Source of the DNA: Zygnema cylindricum
Lineage: Eukaryota; Streptophyta; Zygnematophyceae; Zygnematales; Zygnemataceae
Direction of reading: 5' to 3'
NCBI GenBank assembly: GCA_037447655.1
Contig: JBBHKE010002532.1
Coordinates: forward strand, 126,001 to 141,950
Length of the DNA: 15,950 bases
The translations under genes and the position numbers were made by a program. Each line of letters begins with the position of its first letter. Position 1 is the first letter of the stretch. Shown one piece after another: positions 8,846-15,950 of the stretch. The notes beneath the pieces were generated by a model that did not search any database, was not told the origin of the DNA, and worked only from the letters and a program-made list of their open reading frames with translations.

Positions 8846-9236
8846 GAAGAAATATTTTATCATCAAAATATATTGTTGTGTATCGAGAGCCCTTTATTGA
8901 TTTTCGAAGAGTACGTAGTTTTGAGGACCCAAAAATTGATATATCGCCCCGATATGTTGGAAAACTTACAATTGCTATGCATTTTGGATATATCGGTTCG
9001 ATATGCCAATAATTTTATACTGCAATGTATCGAAGCGACGTTGGGTTTCAACTTTTTTTTCAAAAGCCCCCGCCTCTTCCCCCCTATGGCGTTACCCAAG
9101 CCGTCGGGCGGGGGGGCTACACTATGGAAATGTGTATCCAAATTAGTGTTAGGTGTGTAAATTGATGTTAATGTTGTGTTGGCGTTAGGCCATTGAATCC
9201 AAATTATAACTAAATAAATATATTTGTTTCTCTAGA
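8846..9236. other. Non-coding segment, C/G homopolymer patch
   Basis: Open frames in both directions overlap here, but none has protein-like features. It contains repeated TCGATATG/GATATATCG words and a C-run/G-run patch (about 9066-9117). Confidence 0.4.
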
Positions 9237-9259
9237 CTAGTAGTGATTCACGGTGTACT

Positions 9260-10560
9260 CAAAGAAAACTATTATAAGTCTTGTAAGGAACATTTTAGCT
9301 CACATGAAACCTAAGTATACAGTATGTGTTTTTTTGTATGACACACATTAAACCCATATAGTAAAAGTTATCTTAGGCTTCATTGAAAGGGCAAATTAAG
9401 TGTATACTGCGTGCTTAGTGTGTGTCCGTAATGGGATTTTTCTTAAGGGCAAAAGGGAGTCTAAAAGCTAGGTGGAAGGCGTTTGGAGCACTGTTGCAAG
9501 AAATGTCTTTTAGCTTAAATTGTCATCAAACTTACAAGTACGTTCTTCAACACAAGGCGAGTCCATGGGAAAAAGGACTAGGAAATGATATAAAGGGTAT
9601 AACATATGAATTATTATTTAAACAATCTATGTTATGTAAATTGACAGTCTCATTTTTCCAGTATCAACTTGACACTTAAACACTCGCTACCCATTTTTTT
9701 TAGAGTGATAACACTAACTCGGTCTCGGTTTATTTTGCCCGAAAATCATAAAAGAGTGTTACCAACAATGTACAAAAAGTGGACTACAATCTGCCACTTC
9801 TCCTTGCTCTAAATTAGTCTTATGCATTCTATTTTCGAGTTAACACAAATAAATCCTTAACGCAAACAACGATGGGCATTGTACTTTCAGTGGAAACCGA
9901 GAGTGGGAAACGAAGAGGGAAAATATTTATTACCAAGCACAAGAAATATGCACCTCGGAAAACCTTTTTGGTTTCCTTGTTTTATTTTTTAGGGTTTTTC
10001 TAAAAACTTTGATCATGTAAAGAGCTAAACGAGCACAAATTTAGAATGTACGTACTGCTCGGTCCGACAGTGTTCCCCATTTTGTTTTTCTAATAAAATC
10101 GTTGTTTAATGACAACATGTTGTTCCCATGTAATTATTGCTCAATTCATCAACTTTTAAGCAAGATTATTGAAGAAAAAGAACATAACGAATGTACAAAA
10201 AAAGAAAAATTATAGAAAGTACAGACCGTTCATGTTACGCCAAGTGGACATTTGCTCAGTGTCAGTGTACTTTAGTTTTGGTTTTGTTGCCCCAATATCC
10301 GTTAAACAAAACCTAAAACTACCGTACTGTAATTTCTCACAACATTGATTGCCACGACGGGAAGTTCAAAACAGAGTTCGTCCAAACTCAAATTGTCGTT
10401 TACAAAATACTGATTTGGCCAGCCAGCAAAACATTCCACTTGACATTTTCAGACCGTTGGATCCGAATAGAAAATGGCCTAGAACAAGGGCTGCCAAATG
10501 TACGAACCTCAATGGTCACCTACTGAAACTACAGTACAGTACTATCTTTCATCGTTGACC
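9260..10560. other. Gene-free spacer downstream of the AP2 gene
   Basis: I see no supported gene. The frame at 9422-9679 (85 residues) matches no family I know and lacks splice or start support. On the minus strand, AATAAA at 9981-9986 and weaker AT-rich hexamers could end a long AP2-gene 3' UTR, but the cleavage site cannot be placed. Confidence 0.4.
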
Positions 10561-10770
10561 TAAGTCTACTGCAAACTGCGAACCGAACTATAACTGTGGA
10601 GCATGTGAAGTAAAAACGACTGCGGTACCGATTTGGAAAAAATAAAACCGGATGATGCACAAATTGCTCAACTGTAAAATGTCTTCCAAAGCTCTACTAG
10701 GTCAGCAAAGCGTGACACTTGGCAGCTACCCAGTACTGAAGAAAATAGAGGACCACTCTTATTTATGTCC

Positions 10771-10915
10771 ACAAGTTTCACCACCTCCAAGATATGTCTA
10801 ATCCATAAAACTTTGCCATGGCACTAAACATACAAATGCTAAAATCAACAAGTTTCACCACTTTCAAGATATTCTACTCCATCAAACTATACTATGGCAC
10901 TAAACATACAAACGC
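10771..10915 (-). repeat. 77-bp tandem duplication spanning the AP2-gene stop codon
   Basis: Copy 1 (10771-10838) and copy 2 (10848-10915) share ACAAGTTTCACCAC, CAAGATAT, ATGGCACTAAACATACAAA. Copy 2 includes the stop codon (10900-10902) and the final codons of the AP2 protein; copy 1 lies in the 3' UTR. Confidence 0.85.
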
Positions 10916-11181
10916 ATCCTTGCTTCAGCCTCAAGCCGAGCCGCCAATTCTGCCTGAACTGCGTCAGTGACTTCTGAAGCTTGAGCCGCCAATTCTGCCT
11001 GAACTGCGTCAGTGACTTCTGAAGCTCCTCCCTTAGAGTCTCTTAGGTCCACCCTCTTTTCTTCCTTAAATTCGGAAGGCTGTCGACTGTCTCTTAGGTC
11101 GACACTCTTTTCTTCCTTAACTGCTGAAGGCTGTCGACTGCAAGTAGAGGAACAGGAACAGGAGGTCGAACTGGACTGCTC
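10900..11181 (-). CDS. AP2 gene, exon h: repeat-built C-terminus
   Basis: Acceptor AAAACTTGCAG, phase 0; 93 codons to TAG 10902-10900. It begins with a Ser/Cys-rich segment, then two 17-residue units (SRQPSAVKEEKSVDLRD and SRQPSEFKEEKRVDLRD) and two 15-residue units sharing ASEVTDAVQAELAA, ending LEAEARMRLYV. The last part is likely helical or coiled-coil-like. Confidence 0.85.
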   Translation of the reverse strand, partial: EQSSSTSCSCSSTCSRQPSAVKEEKSVDLRDSRQPSEFKEEKRVDLRDSKGGASEVTDAVQAELAAQASEVTDAVQAELAARLEAEARMRLYV

Positions 11182-14100
11182 CTGCAAGTTTTTATCAAGT
11201 TTTTATCAAACACATGAAAGCAAAGAATAGCTCCACCAACCTTAACCTTAAACCTTAAGGAACGTGCCTGAACCAATGCGACAAAAAAGAGTTGCCTTAC
11301 CCGTAAATGTTTTCGTGTGCGTGTTCAATGATAAGGTCTAATGATCGCTTACCAGTTTCGGTGGAGATGATAACGAAAGACGCCTTGGTTTGGGTCGAAA
11401 AAGCGTCGTGTTTGGTGGATGCATTCGACCTTCATGCATTGCATGATGTGGGTGTTGATGTTGGTTTTGATTTCGATGCACACCATAAGATGGTAGCAAA
11501 TTAGTGCAGGTTCCTGCAAGATAAAATAATTTTGCCGCATCAAAAATCGACGAAAAAATCCTTCTCCCAAATTACTTTTTCACTTTGTCAATCTACACAT
11601 GAAGCGGAACAGAATTAGTGTTGTTACTGAACAAAAAACCACAAATTTGTCCTGTTGTTAAAAGGCTGTATTCATCGTCCTGTAGGTAAGATACACCAGA
11701 ATTGTAACAAAAAAATATGGAATCTGTGAAGTAGCTCCTTAGTTTGTAACCCGATTTAAACTAGGTCAGTCATTACCAATATCACCATCATTAATTATCA
11801 ACAACATCATGTAGACAGCAAAAGGGAAGGAGGAGCAGATTATTCACCTTGCGTAAGCTTTCCACTAGTTACTGGTGGTACATTGCGAGGCTGGAATAAA
11901 AAGCTTGACTTGTGAGGCTGGTGGATGTTGACAGGAAAAGGAGTCGGCTGCTCGGTTGAAGATACTATGAGGTATTTGAGTATTTCTGAGATATTGTGGA
12001 TGTTGTGGAGAATTTCGTGCTCCAAAATGTGGTACAGCAGGAAAGCAACGATGGGGAACCTCTATTCTTTGCTCTGGAGTCGCAGGGTATCGAAAGGGCG
12101 TATTATTGGTCGAGTGACTTAAAATGGAAAGCTCACTCAAATTCACAGCTTTTTGCAAGCGACGAGATGAGACTTCGATGCTGTGGCCCTCATCTGTTTG
12201 AGTGGAAGACGCGTTATCTGCACATTCTGATCCAGTGACTTGGAAACGCAACTTGACGGTTGGATCTTCATTTTTTTGTCTCTTATCGCCACATCGCAGG
12301 TCAACGTTTGAGTGCAATACTGAAGAGATGTTGTTTTTTTTTCCCTGCAAAGGAGAACAATACTTATTCAATAAAAGATCATCATGTTTACAACTTTAAA
12401 CTCTCAAAAAACCATAATTAGTCAAAGATCATCATCATATTGACTGCTTTAAACTCTCAAAACTACCATATTCAGTCACAGTCATCATATTGACAACATT
12501 AAAACCTCAAAACTGCTTCCTTGCGACCGTTGAAATAAACCATTAATAGCATTTTAAAGACAATATTCAGGTCTGTGACAGTAAATTAAAAAATCGTCAG
12601 TGTGACTCACCTGCTGCAAGTCAGGTGTTAAATCCTTGTAAGCTTTTAACTGTTGACCAGCACCAACAGTCTGAGAGGTAGTACTTGATTCGTCAAGCCC
12701 AGCGCTCCTGAAGCATTTAATACAAACAGAAAGAATTCTTATGAATAGTTTTCAGCAATTATCATAAAAAGTACATCACACTCTCTGTCAGCAAAATGCA
12801 GAGAACATCCAAATGCAGAGAAGCCGCAGAGACATGTTTTCCCAGTTATGTTTTTGCTTACTTTGAAATCAATTTGGAATCGGTGCTTGGTATATGATGG
12901 TGAATTCGGGGTCGCTTATGAGGAGGAAGTCCAATCTGCTGAGAACTTTCACTAACCGCCTTCTCTTCCCGATCATCTATTCTGACATATTTTTCGGGCG
13001 TCACAGACAGAGGAGGAGCTGGTAGTACCCGAAGTTGAGAATCCAAAAAAGGCTTGTTATTTCCAGGCGTGACAGGTTGAGGAGGAGCGGATAGCACCCG
13101 ACGAGGAGATTCCAAATAAGGCGTTCTTTGTAAACTAGAAAGAGGTGAAATTTCACGGAAAAAGCTCGGCGTTCCAGTGTTCCTTGTCGGTATTCTTCTT
13201 GGAATTTCTGTCGGAGTGGCTCGAATCTGAATCTGGTCCTGTGACACCGACGATTGTGATTTTTCTTGAATAGTCGAATGAACCGACAATTGTGATGGTT
13301 CTTGAACAGTTGATCGGACTGAGGGATTTTCTGTAAAAGAGCAAAAAACAATGAAATCCTTGCTTAATAAGGGAGAGGTCAAGGAGAGGAGAGGAGATAG
13401 GAGGAGAGGTTAATAAAGGGAAGAGGTCAGTAAACTAGCATTCCAAGATCAAGAGGCATGGTTGCCGATTTCATCTCTATTTTCAACACAAAAGTACCTT
13501 CCAAACGCCACTAAAACTTGAACAGGAACAAATGGAAATCTTCAGACAGATGTCAAATCTTGCTTTGGTAGTGAAGAAGTTACCACTTGTGTTCTTAGAG
13601 CCACAACTGGAATGCCAATGCTTCTGCTCTTCTCTCCCACATCCATGGCTGTGATGCCGTTTTGCTGCTTTCGCCTCCAACCGTAATCTTGCAATCATTT
13701 CCGATTGTGGAAGGATCTCTAACTCATCCAGCTCATTCTCATAATCTGCAATCGTTGCAAAAAACGAAATCATAAAACAGCATGAATAACAACAAACCAT
13801 AAGTTTGTAAAAGGCCATGGATGATAAAAGGCTGTTGACATGAACCGAAACAGGACGTCTGTATTGTTTCATCGTAAATCTGTCACGAAGGAAACGACTA
13901 GCGTAGAAATATCCACAGATGTATATGAAACGGATAGGTTTATGATCGTACCGCTTAGTGAGAAATTAATGTTTGGCGCATTTCTACCAAAAATACACAT
14001 TGTAGCTCGATCGTGAGCCCGAGCAGCAGACTCATCATCGTCCCAGTTTCCAAGATATCTGCACAGCATTACTTTAGCATTCTGTGAACTTTCATAACTT

Positions 14101-15815
14101 AAGAAGCTATGTAGACTTCAATCCACTTCCAAGACGATGAGTTTCCAAGATATCTGCACAGCATTATGTAAACATATGTAAAAGCTGTCCCAGTTTCCAA
14201 GATGATAAGTTTTCAAGATAATCGCATAATATTATGCACGCATTACTTAAGCTTTGAGAACTTAAGAGAATTTATGTAAACTTCAATTCATTTCCAAGAT
14301 GATAAGTTTTCAAGATATCTGCAAAGTACTATGTAAAACATATGTGAACTTTCATGACTAGTAAAGTTAGGTGAACTTTCCATTTGTAATCATCTGGCGT
14401 GAAACCCGCCTGAAGTTTAAAACTTCCATTCATAATCAGTTCAGGTGAAACTGGCCTGAGACTGAAACAGTAAATTGTTACACAATTTGTGAACGTGAGC
14501 AATTATTGCAAATAAGGACTAAGCAGAAAACATGTAACCAGAATAATTTATTCTCCACACCTATCCAAACAACGCTGGAATTTCACGGATGATAAAGAAA
14601 CAAAAAAACCTTTTGTGAAGTCGAGAGTTAATTCACAACCGACCATAACTGCATGTGGAAAAGCACTTAACAACAATATATTTAATCCTCACTGCTAATG
14701 GTAAGCATACAAATCTATCCACACTAATTCCAGAATACCAATAATTGTGACAAAACCAATTTAATCAATTAAACAAACGTCATCGATAGTGGAAAAACCA
14801 TTTAATCTACACTACTAATGGTGGCAAAACCAGTTTTATTGGATTTCAACGAAGTTCAATCGACTGGAAAAAAATTATCCACAAATAAACAACATTAAAT
14901 CCACACTAAAAGGAGTGATAAAACCAATTTAAATGATAAAAAGAACATCATATAAACCAGAAAGACAAATATAAAAAACTAAAACTGAAAGCTAAAGCTG
15001 AAGTTAACGTAAAGTAGTAGTAGTAGTTAGTTAAAGTATTAAAAAGAGAATACTGAGAGAAAGGAGGAAGAAAGAAGGTACAAGTACATCGTATGCGAAA
15101 AGGAAAAAAGAAATGGTATTTCTTTTTTTGGGGAATGGGCAAAAAGAGAGATGGGGGCAAGGGAAGAAGGAAAAAAAGAGAGGAAGAGGGAGCAAATTAG
15201 AGAAATGAAAAAGAAAACGACTGAGGGAGGAGAGGAGAGGAAAAGAGAGAGGGAGAAGATAGAGAAAACAAAGGGTTACGAAACAGGTTCAAGAAACAAA
15301 AAATATTTTACATGTATTCACAAGCAGAGAGGAGAGGGGAAGAGAAGAGAAGAGGGCAAGAAGGGAAGAGGGAGACAAAAAAGGGTTAAAAACAGGTCCA
15401 AAAATACACATTAAAACATAAAGGTTAACAATCAAAAAAATTTATGAGCTGCGTATACAAGCAGAAAGGAGAAGAAAAAGAAAAAGAAGAGAAGGGGGAA
15501 GAGGGAGAGGAGGGAGAAAACAAACATTAACACTCACTTTCTTTTACAAGCTCCATATACACAAGCAGAGAGGAGAAGAAAAAAGAAGAGGAGAGTAGGG
15601 GGGGAAGAGGGAGAAGAGGGAGAAAAAAAACAATTTTTTTAACACACATTTTTTTACGAGCCGCATACACGTAAGCTTCCCACCGACCACTCGGATCGCT
15701 CGATACTCCGCAAAATCGGGACGGTTCTCGCGACAATTTTCCTAAAATTTTGCGATAACTGTATTGACTCTGGTCAAACTGAATGGATGACCGGTTGACT
15801 TTTTTTTGCTCATGA
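10900..15815 (-). CDS. AP2-domain transcription factor, 5' incomplete (8 exons in window)
   Basis: Minus-strand join, 5' to 3': 15815-15648, 14058-13952, 13745-13584, 13330-12862, 12707-12611, 12344-11873, 11513-11353, 11181-10900; 638 residues plus TAG. All seven junctions keep phase. The AP2 domain spans residues about 32-90: SRFCGVSSDPSGRWEAYVY, KKIYLGNWDDDESAARAHD, FGRNAPNINF. Canonical hallmarks seen are GV, GRWEA, YLG, AAR-A-D and GRNA..NF; odd residues are C35 where YRG has Arg, and H71 where RAYD has Tyr. The flanks RKILGKLSREPS and SDYENELDEL resemble the linkers joining the paired repeats of ANT/AP2-type proteins. Later regions are basic (EAKAAKRHH), Ser/Pro/Gln-rich, His/Gln-rich, and finally Lys/Glu/Ala repeats. 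AP2 proteins bind DNA in the nucleus; target and subfamily are unknown. The first exon in the window starts mid-codon, so more N-terminal sequence lies beyond the edge, possibly another AP2 repeat. Confidence 0.85.
10938..11026 (-). repeat. Perfect 45-bp coding tandem repeat
   Basis: Two in-frame copies, identical over about 44 bases (starts 10938 and 10983), encode the repeated ASEVTDAVQAELAA unit of exon h. Identity at silent positions indicates recent duplication. Confidence 0.9.
11039..11140 (-). repeat. 51-bp coding tandem repeat
   Basis: Two in-frame copies at a 51-bp period encode the 17-residue SRQPS..KEEK.VDLRD unit of exon h. Several substitutions, some changing residues (AV/EF, S/R), make it older than the adjacent 45-bp repeat. 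Confidence 0.9.
11353..11513 (-). CDS. AP2 gene, exon g: His/Gln-rich
   Basis: Acceptor TTTTATCTTGCAG, strong donor GTAAGC. Residues 493-545 include HRNQNQHQHPHHAMHEG and end FRPKPRRLSLSSPPKL, phase 0. Another frame is also open, but only this one fits the phases of both neighbouring exons. Confidence 0.75.
11873..12344 (-). CDS. AP2 gene, exon f
   Basis: Acceptor CTCCTTTGCAG, phase 0; residues 335-491 from GKKNNISSVL to IPASQCTT. Donor GTAACT leaves one base (A), which with GA of the next exon makes Arg492. Retaining the intron would reach TAG three codons later, and the nearby donor GTACCA would create TGA, so GTAACT is preferred. Low complexity; no domain seen. Confidence 0.8.
12611..12707 (-). 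CDS. AP2 gene, exon e
   Basis: A 97-base exon between acceptor TAAATGCTTCAG and consensus donor CAGCAG/GTGAGT. It completes Lys302, then encodes 32 residues beginning SAGLDESSTT and ending LTPDLQQ, phase 0. Its AP2-gene phase fits both neighbours. Confidence 0.8.
12862..13330 (-). CDS. AP2 gene, exon d: Ser/Pro-rich region
   Basis: Acceptor GCTCTTTTACAG; strong donor GTAAGC (phase 2). Residues 147-301 are Ser/Thr/Pro/Gln-rich, with internal echoes (QEPSQLSV / QEKSQSSV; RVLSAPPQPVTP / RVLPAPPLSVTP) indicating ancient duplication, and a basic patch PPHKRPRIHHH that could be a nuclear localisation signal. No fold is recognised. Confidence 0.85.
13584..13745 (-). CDS. AP2 gene, exon c: post-AP2 linker
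   Basis: Acceptor CAACGATTGCAG; Asp92 is completed across the junction to read SLSDYENELDEL. Residues 93-145 continue as an acidic helix-like linker, then basic EAKAAKRHHSHG and Cys/His/Ser. Donor GTAACT, phase 1. The D-Y-E..E-L pattern matches the segment that follows AP2 repeats in ANT/AP2-type proteins. Confidence 0.85.
13952..14058 (-). CDS. AP2 gene, exon b: second half of AP2 domain
   Basis: Acceptor TAATGCTGTGCAG, then ATATCTTGGAAAC; residues 57-91 (YLGNWDDDESAARAHDRA, then CIFGRNAPNINFSLS), i.e. strand 3 and the amphipathic helix. It ends AGCG before the donor GTACGA, phase 1. The acceptor and first exon bases are duplicated upstream in the intron. Confidence 0.9.
14045..14335 (-). 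repeat. Tandem repeats carrying the exon b acceptor
   Basis: Copies begin at 14045, 14140, 14192 and 14305. The first two are identical for 27 bases covering the acceptor and the first 14 bases of exon b; the others are diverged (TTCCAAGATGATAAGTTTTC). Only the first copy leads into the AP2 frame; a splice at 14153 would read 17 codons to a stop. Confidence 0.85.
14377..14467. repeat. 46-bp tandem duplication in AP2 intron
   Basis: GTGAAACCCGCCTGA (14399) and GTGAAACTGGCCTGA (14445), each preceded by TTCCATTxxTAATCA, repeat at a 46-bp period within the intron that splits the AP2 domain. Confidence 0.75.
14680..14935. repeat. Diverged repeats of a TTAATCCACACTA..CAAAACCA unit
   Basis: Words such as TTTAATCTACACTACTAATG, GGTGGCAAAACCAG, GTGACAAAACCAATTTAA and GTGATAAAACCAATTTAA recur four times at irregular spacing in the AP2 intron. 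An old tandem array without coding content. Confidence 0.65.
15134..15640 (+). repeat. Polypurine (GA-rich) region in AP2 intron
   Basis: Long GA/GGA runs on the + strand (pyrimidine-rich in the AP2 pre-mRNA) separate repeated AT-containing islands. Frames across it (for example 15151-15414) are low-complexity Lys/Glu/Arg and are not genes. Confidence 0.85.
15306..15690 (-). repeat. Tandem repeats carrying the exon a donor edge
   Basis: A motif aligned to the end of exon a recurs four times (+ strand): TTTTACATGTATTCACAAGC (15307), TTTATGAGCTGCGTATACAA (15441), TTTACAAGCTCCATATACAC (15543) and, in the exon itself, TTTACGAGCCGCATACACGT (15653). Each is linked to a purine tract, giving spacings of roughly 102-134 bases. 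Confidence 0.75.
15648..15815 (-). CDS. AP2 gene, exon a: first half of AP2 domain
   Basis: Acceptor TCTCTGACTTTGCAG, then TCATGAGC; residues 1-55 and two bases of 56. It carries the linker RKILGKLSREPS and AP2 strands 1-2 (RFCGVSS, GRWEAYV). I chose donor GTGTGT at 15647 because it leaves AT, giving Ile and the expected hairpin AARKKI before YLG. Another phase-2 donor, GTATGC at 15668, would drop seven residues. A phase-1 donor GTAAAA at 15657 does not fit. Confidence 0.75.
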
Positions 15816-15871
15816 CTGCAAAGTCAGAGAAAAATTTGAATAAAAGGAAAAAAAAAAGGAAAAAAAAGGTA

Positions 15872-15899
15872 GGGAAGGGAAGGGAAAGGGGGGGGAGGG
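15872..15899 (+). other. G-quadruplex-type G-run cluster
   Basis: Four or more runs of at least three G separated by one to three A (pattern G3-A2-G3-A2-G3-A3-G8-A-G3) on the + strand, in the intron just upstream of AP2 exon a. It fits the standard G3+N1-7 motif; in the pre-mRNA it is C-rich. Confidence 0.6.
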
Positions 15900-15950
15900 T
15901 TTTTTTTTTTAATAAAAGGTTGTGAATATGAGGAAATTAGACTTATAAAA

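Larger units (their letters stand above)
6941..9259. mobile_element. Composite terminal-inverted-repeat element cluster
   Basis: The left edge GTGCACCGTGAATCGCTATT (6942) and the reverse complement of the right edge, GTACACCGTGAATCACTACT (ending 9258), match closely and share GAATC where internal copies have GTATC. This suggests one outer non-autonomous element or a nest of related MITEs about 2.3 kb long. No transposase frame and no clear target-site duplication are seen. Components are listed separately. Confidence 0.45.

Noticed and set aside
8465-9160. Several overlapping frames on both strands
   Set aside because: They lie within inverted-repeat MITEs, whose symmetry keeps frames open on both strands.
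9422-9679. 85-residue + strand frame (MGFFLRAKGSLKARWKAF near its start)
   Set aside because: The most protein-like of the spacer frames, but it has no recognisable family, promoter or splice partner; retained only as a note.
11840-12025. Alternative minus-strand frame ending TSGKLTQGE
   Set aside because: It overlaps exon f in another frame and does not fit the exon phases, whereas the chosen frame fits both neighbours.
15151-15414. 87-residue Lys/Glu/Arg frame
   Set aside because: Encoded entirely by GA-rich repeats in an intron.
10900-15815. miR172-type target site in the AP2 gene
   Set aside because: I looked for the CTGCAGCATCATCA-type word on the minus strand in the assembled exons and 3' region and did not see it.

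Overview
The window looks like nuclear DNA of a eukaryote of the plant lineage (a streptophyte: land plant or charophyte-type alga). I infer this from an AP2/ERF-type DNA-binding domain split by GT-AG introns, telo-box-like AAACCCTAA/TTAGGGTTT words, AATAAA signals, AT-rich spacer DNA and short foldback (MITE-like) elements. The species cannot be named from the sequence. There are no bacterial operons, CRISPR arrays, tRNA or rRNA genes.

Two multi-exon protein genes point toward each other. The left gene (+ strand, coding 1457-5105, three exons, about 826 residues) encodes a glutamine-rich nuclear-type protein of no recognised family, with a basic NLS-like cluster, CAA/CAG-encoded Gln tracts and a Leu-rich acidic C-terminus. 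The right gene (- strand, 15815 down to 10900, eight exons in the window, 638 residues, 5' end outside the window) encodes an AP2-domain transcription factor. Its AP2 domain is assembled from two exons separated by a 1.6-kb intron, followed by an acidic/basic linker, long Ser/Pro/Thr/Gln-rich exons and a C-terminal exon made largely of perfect tandem repeats. I assembled both genes by checking codon phase across every exon-exon junction; all junctions agree.

Between the genes (about 5.7-10.3 kb) no coding gene can be supported. The spacer holds a 100-nt imperfect hairpin, a 240-bp CT-rich tract next to promoter-like words, and a 2.3-kb cluster of terminal-inverted-repeat elements (two copies of a paired MITE, a 144-bp GGTCAACC-ended element, and short tandem repeats). 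Around 9.3-10.3 kb nothing is recognisable.

The clearest unexplained structure is local tandem duplication in and around the AP2 gene. Duplicated units carry the acceptor edge and the donor edge of the intron splitting the AP2 domain, the stop codon, and two blocks of C-terminal codons. Both genes also have competing in-phase splice donors that would add or remove a compact peptide (35 residues in the left gene, 7 residues of the AP2 hairpin in the right gene). Both genes look like nuclear regulators, but nothing in the sequence shows that they work together.
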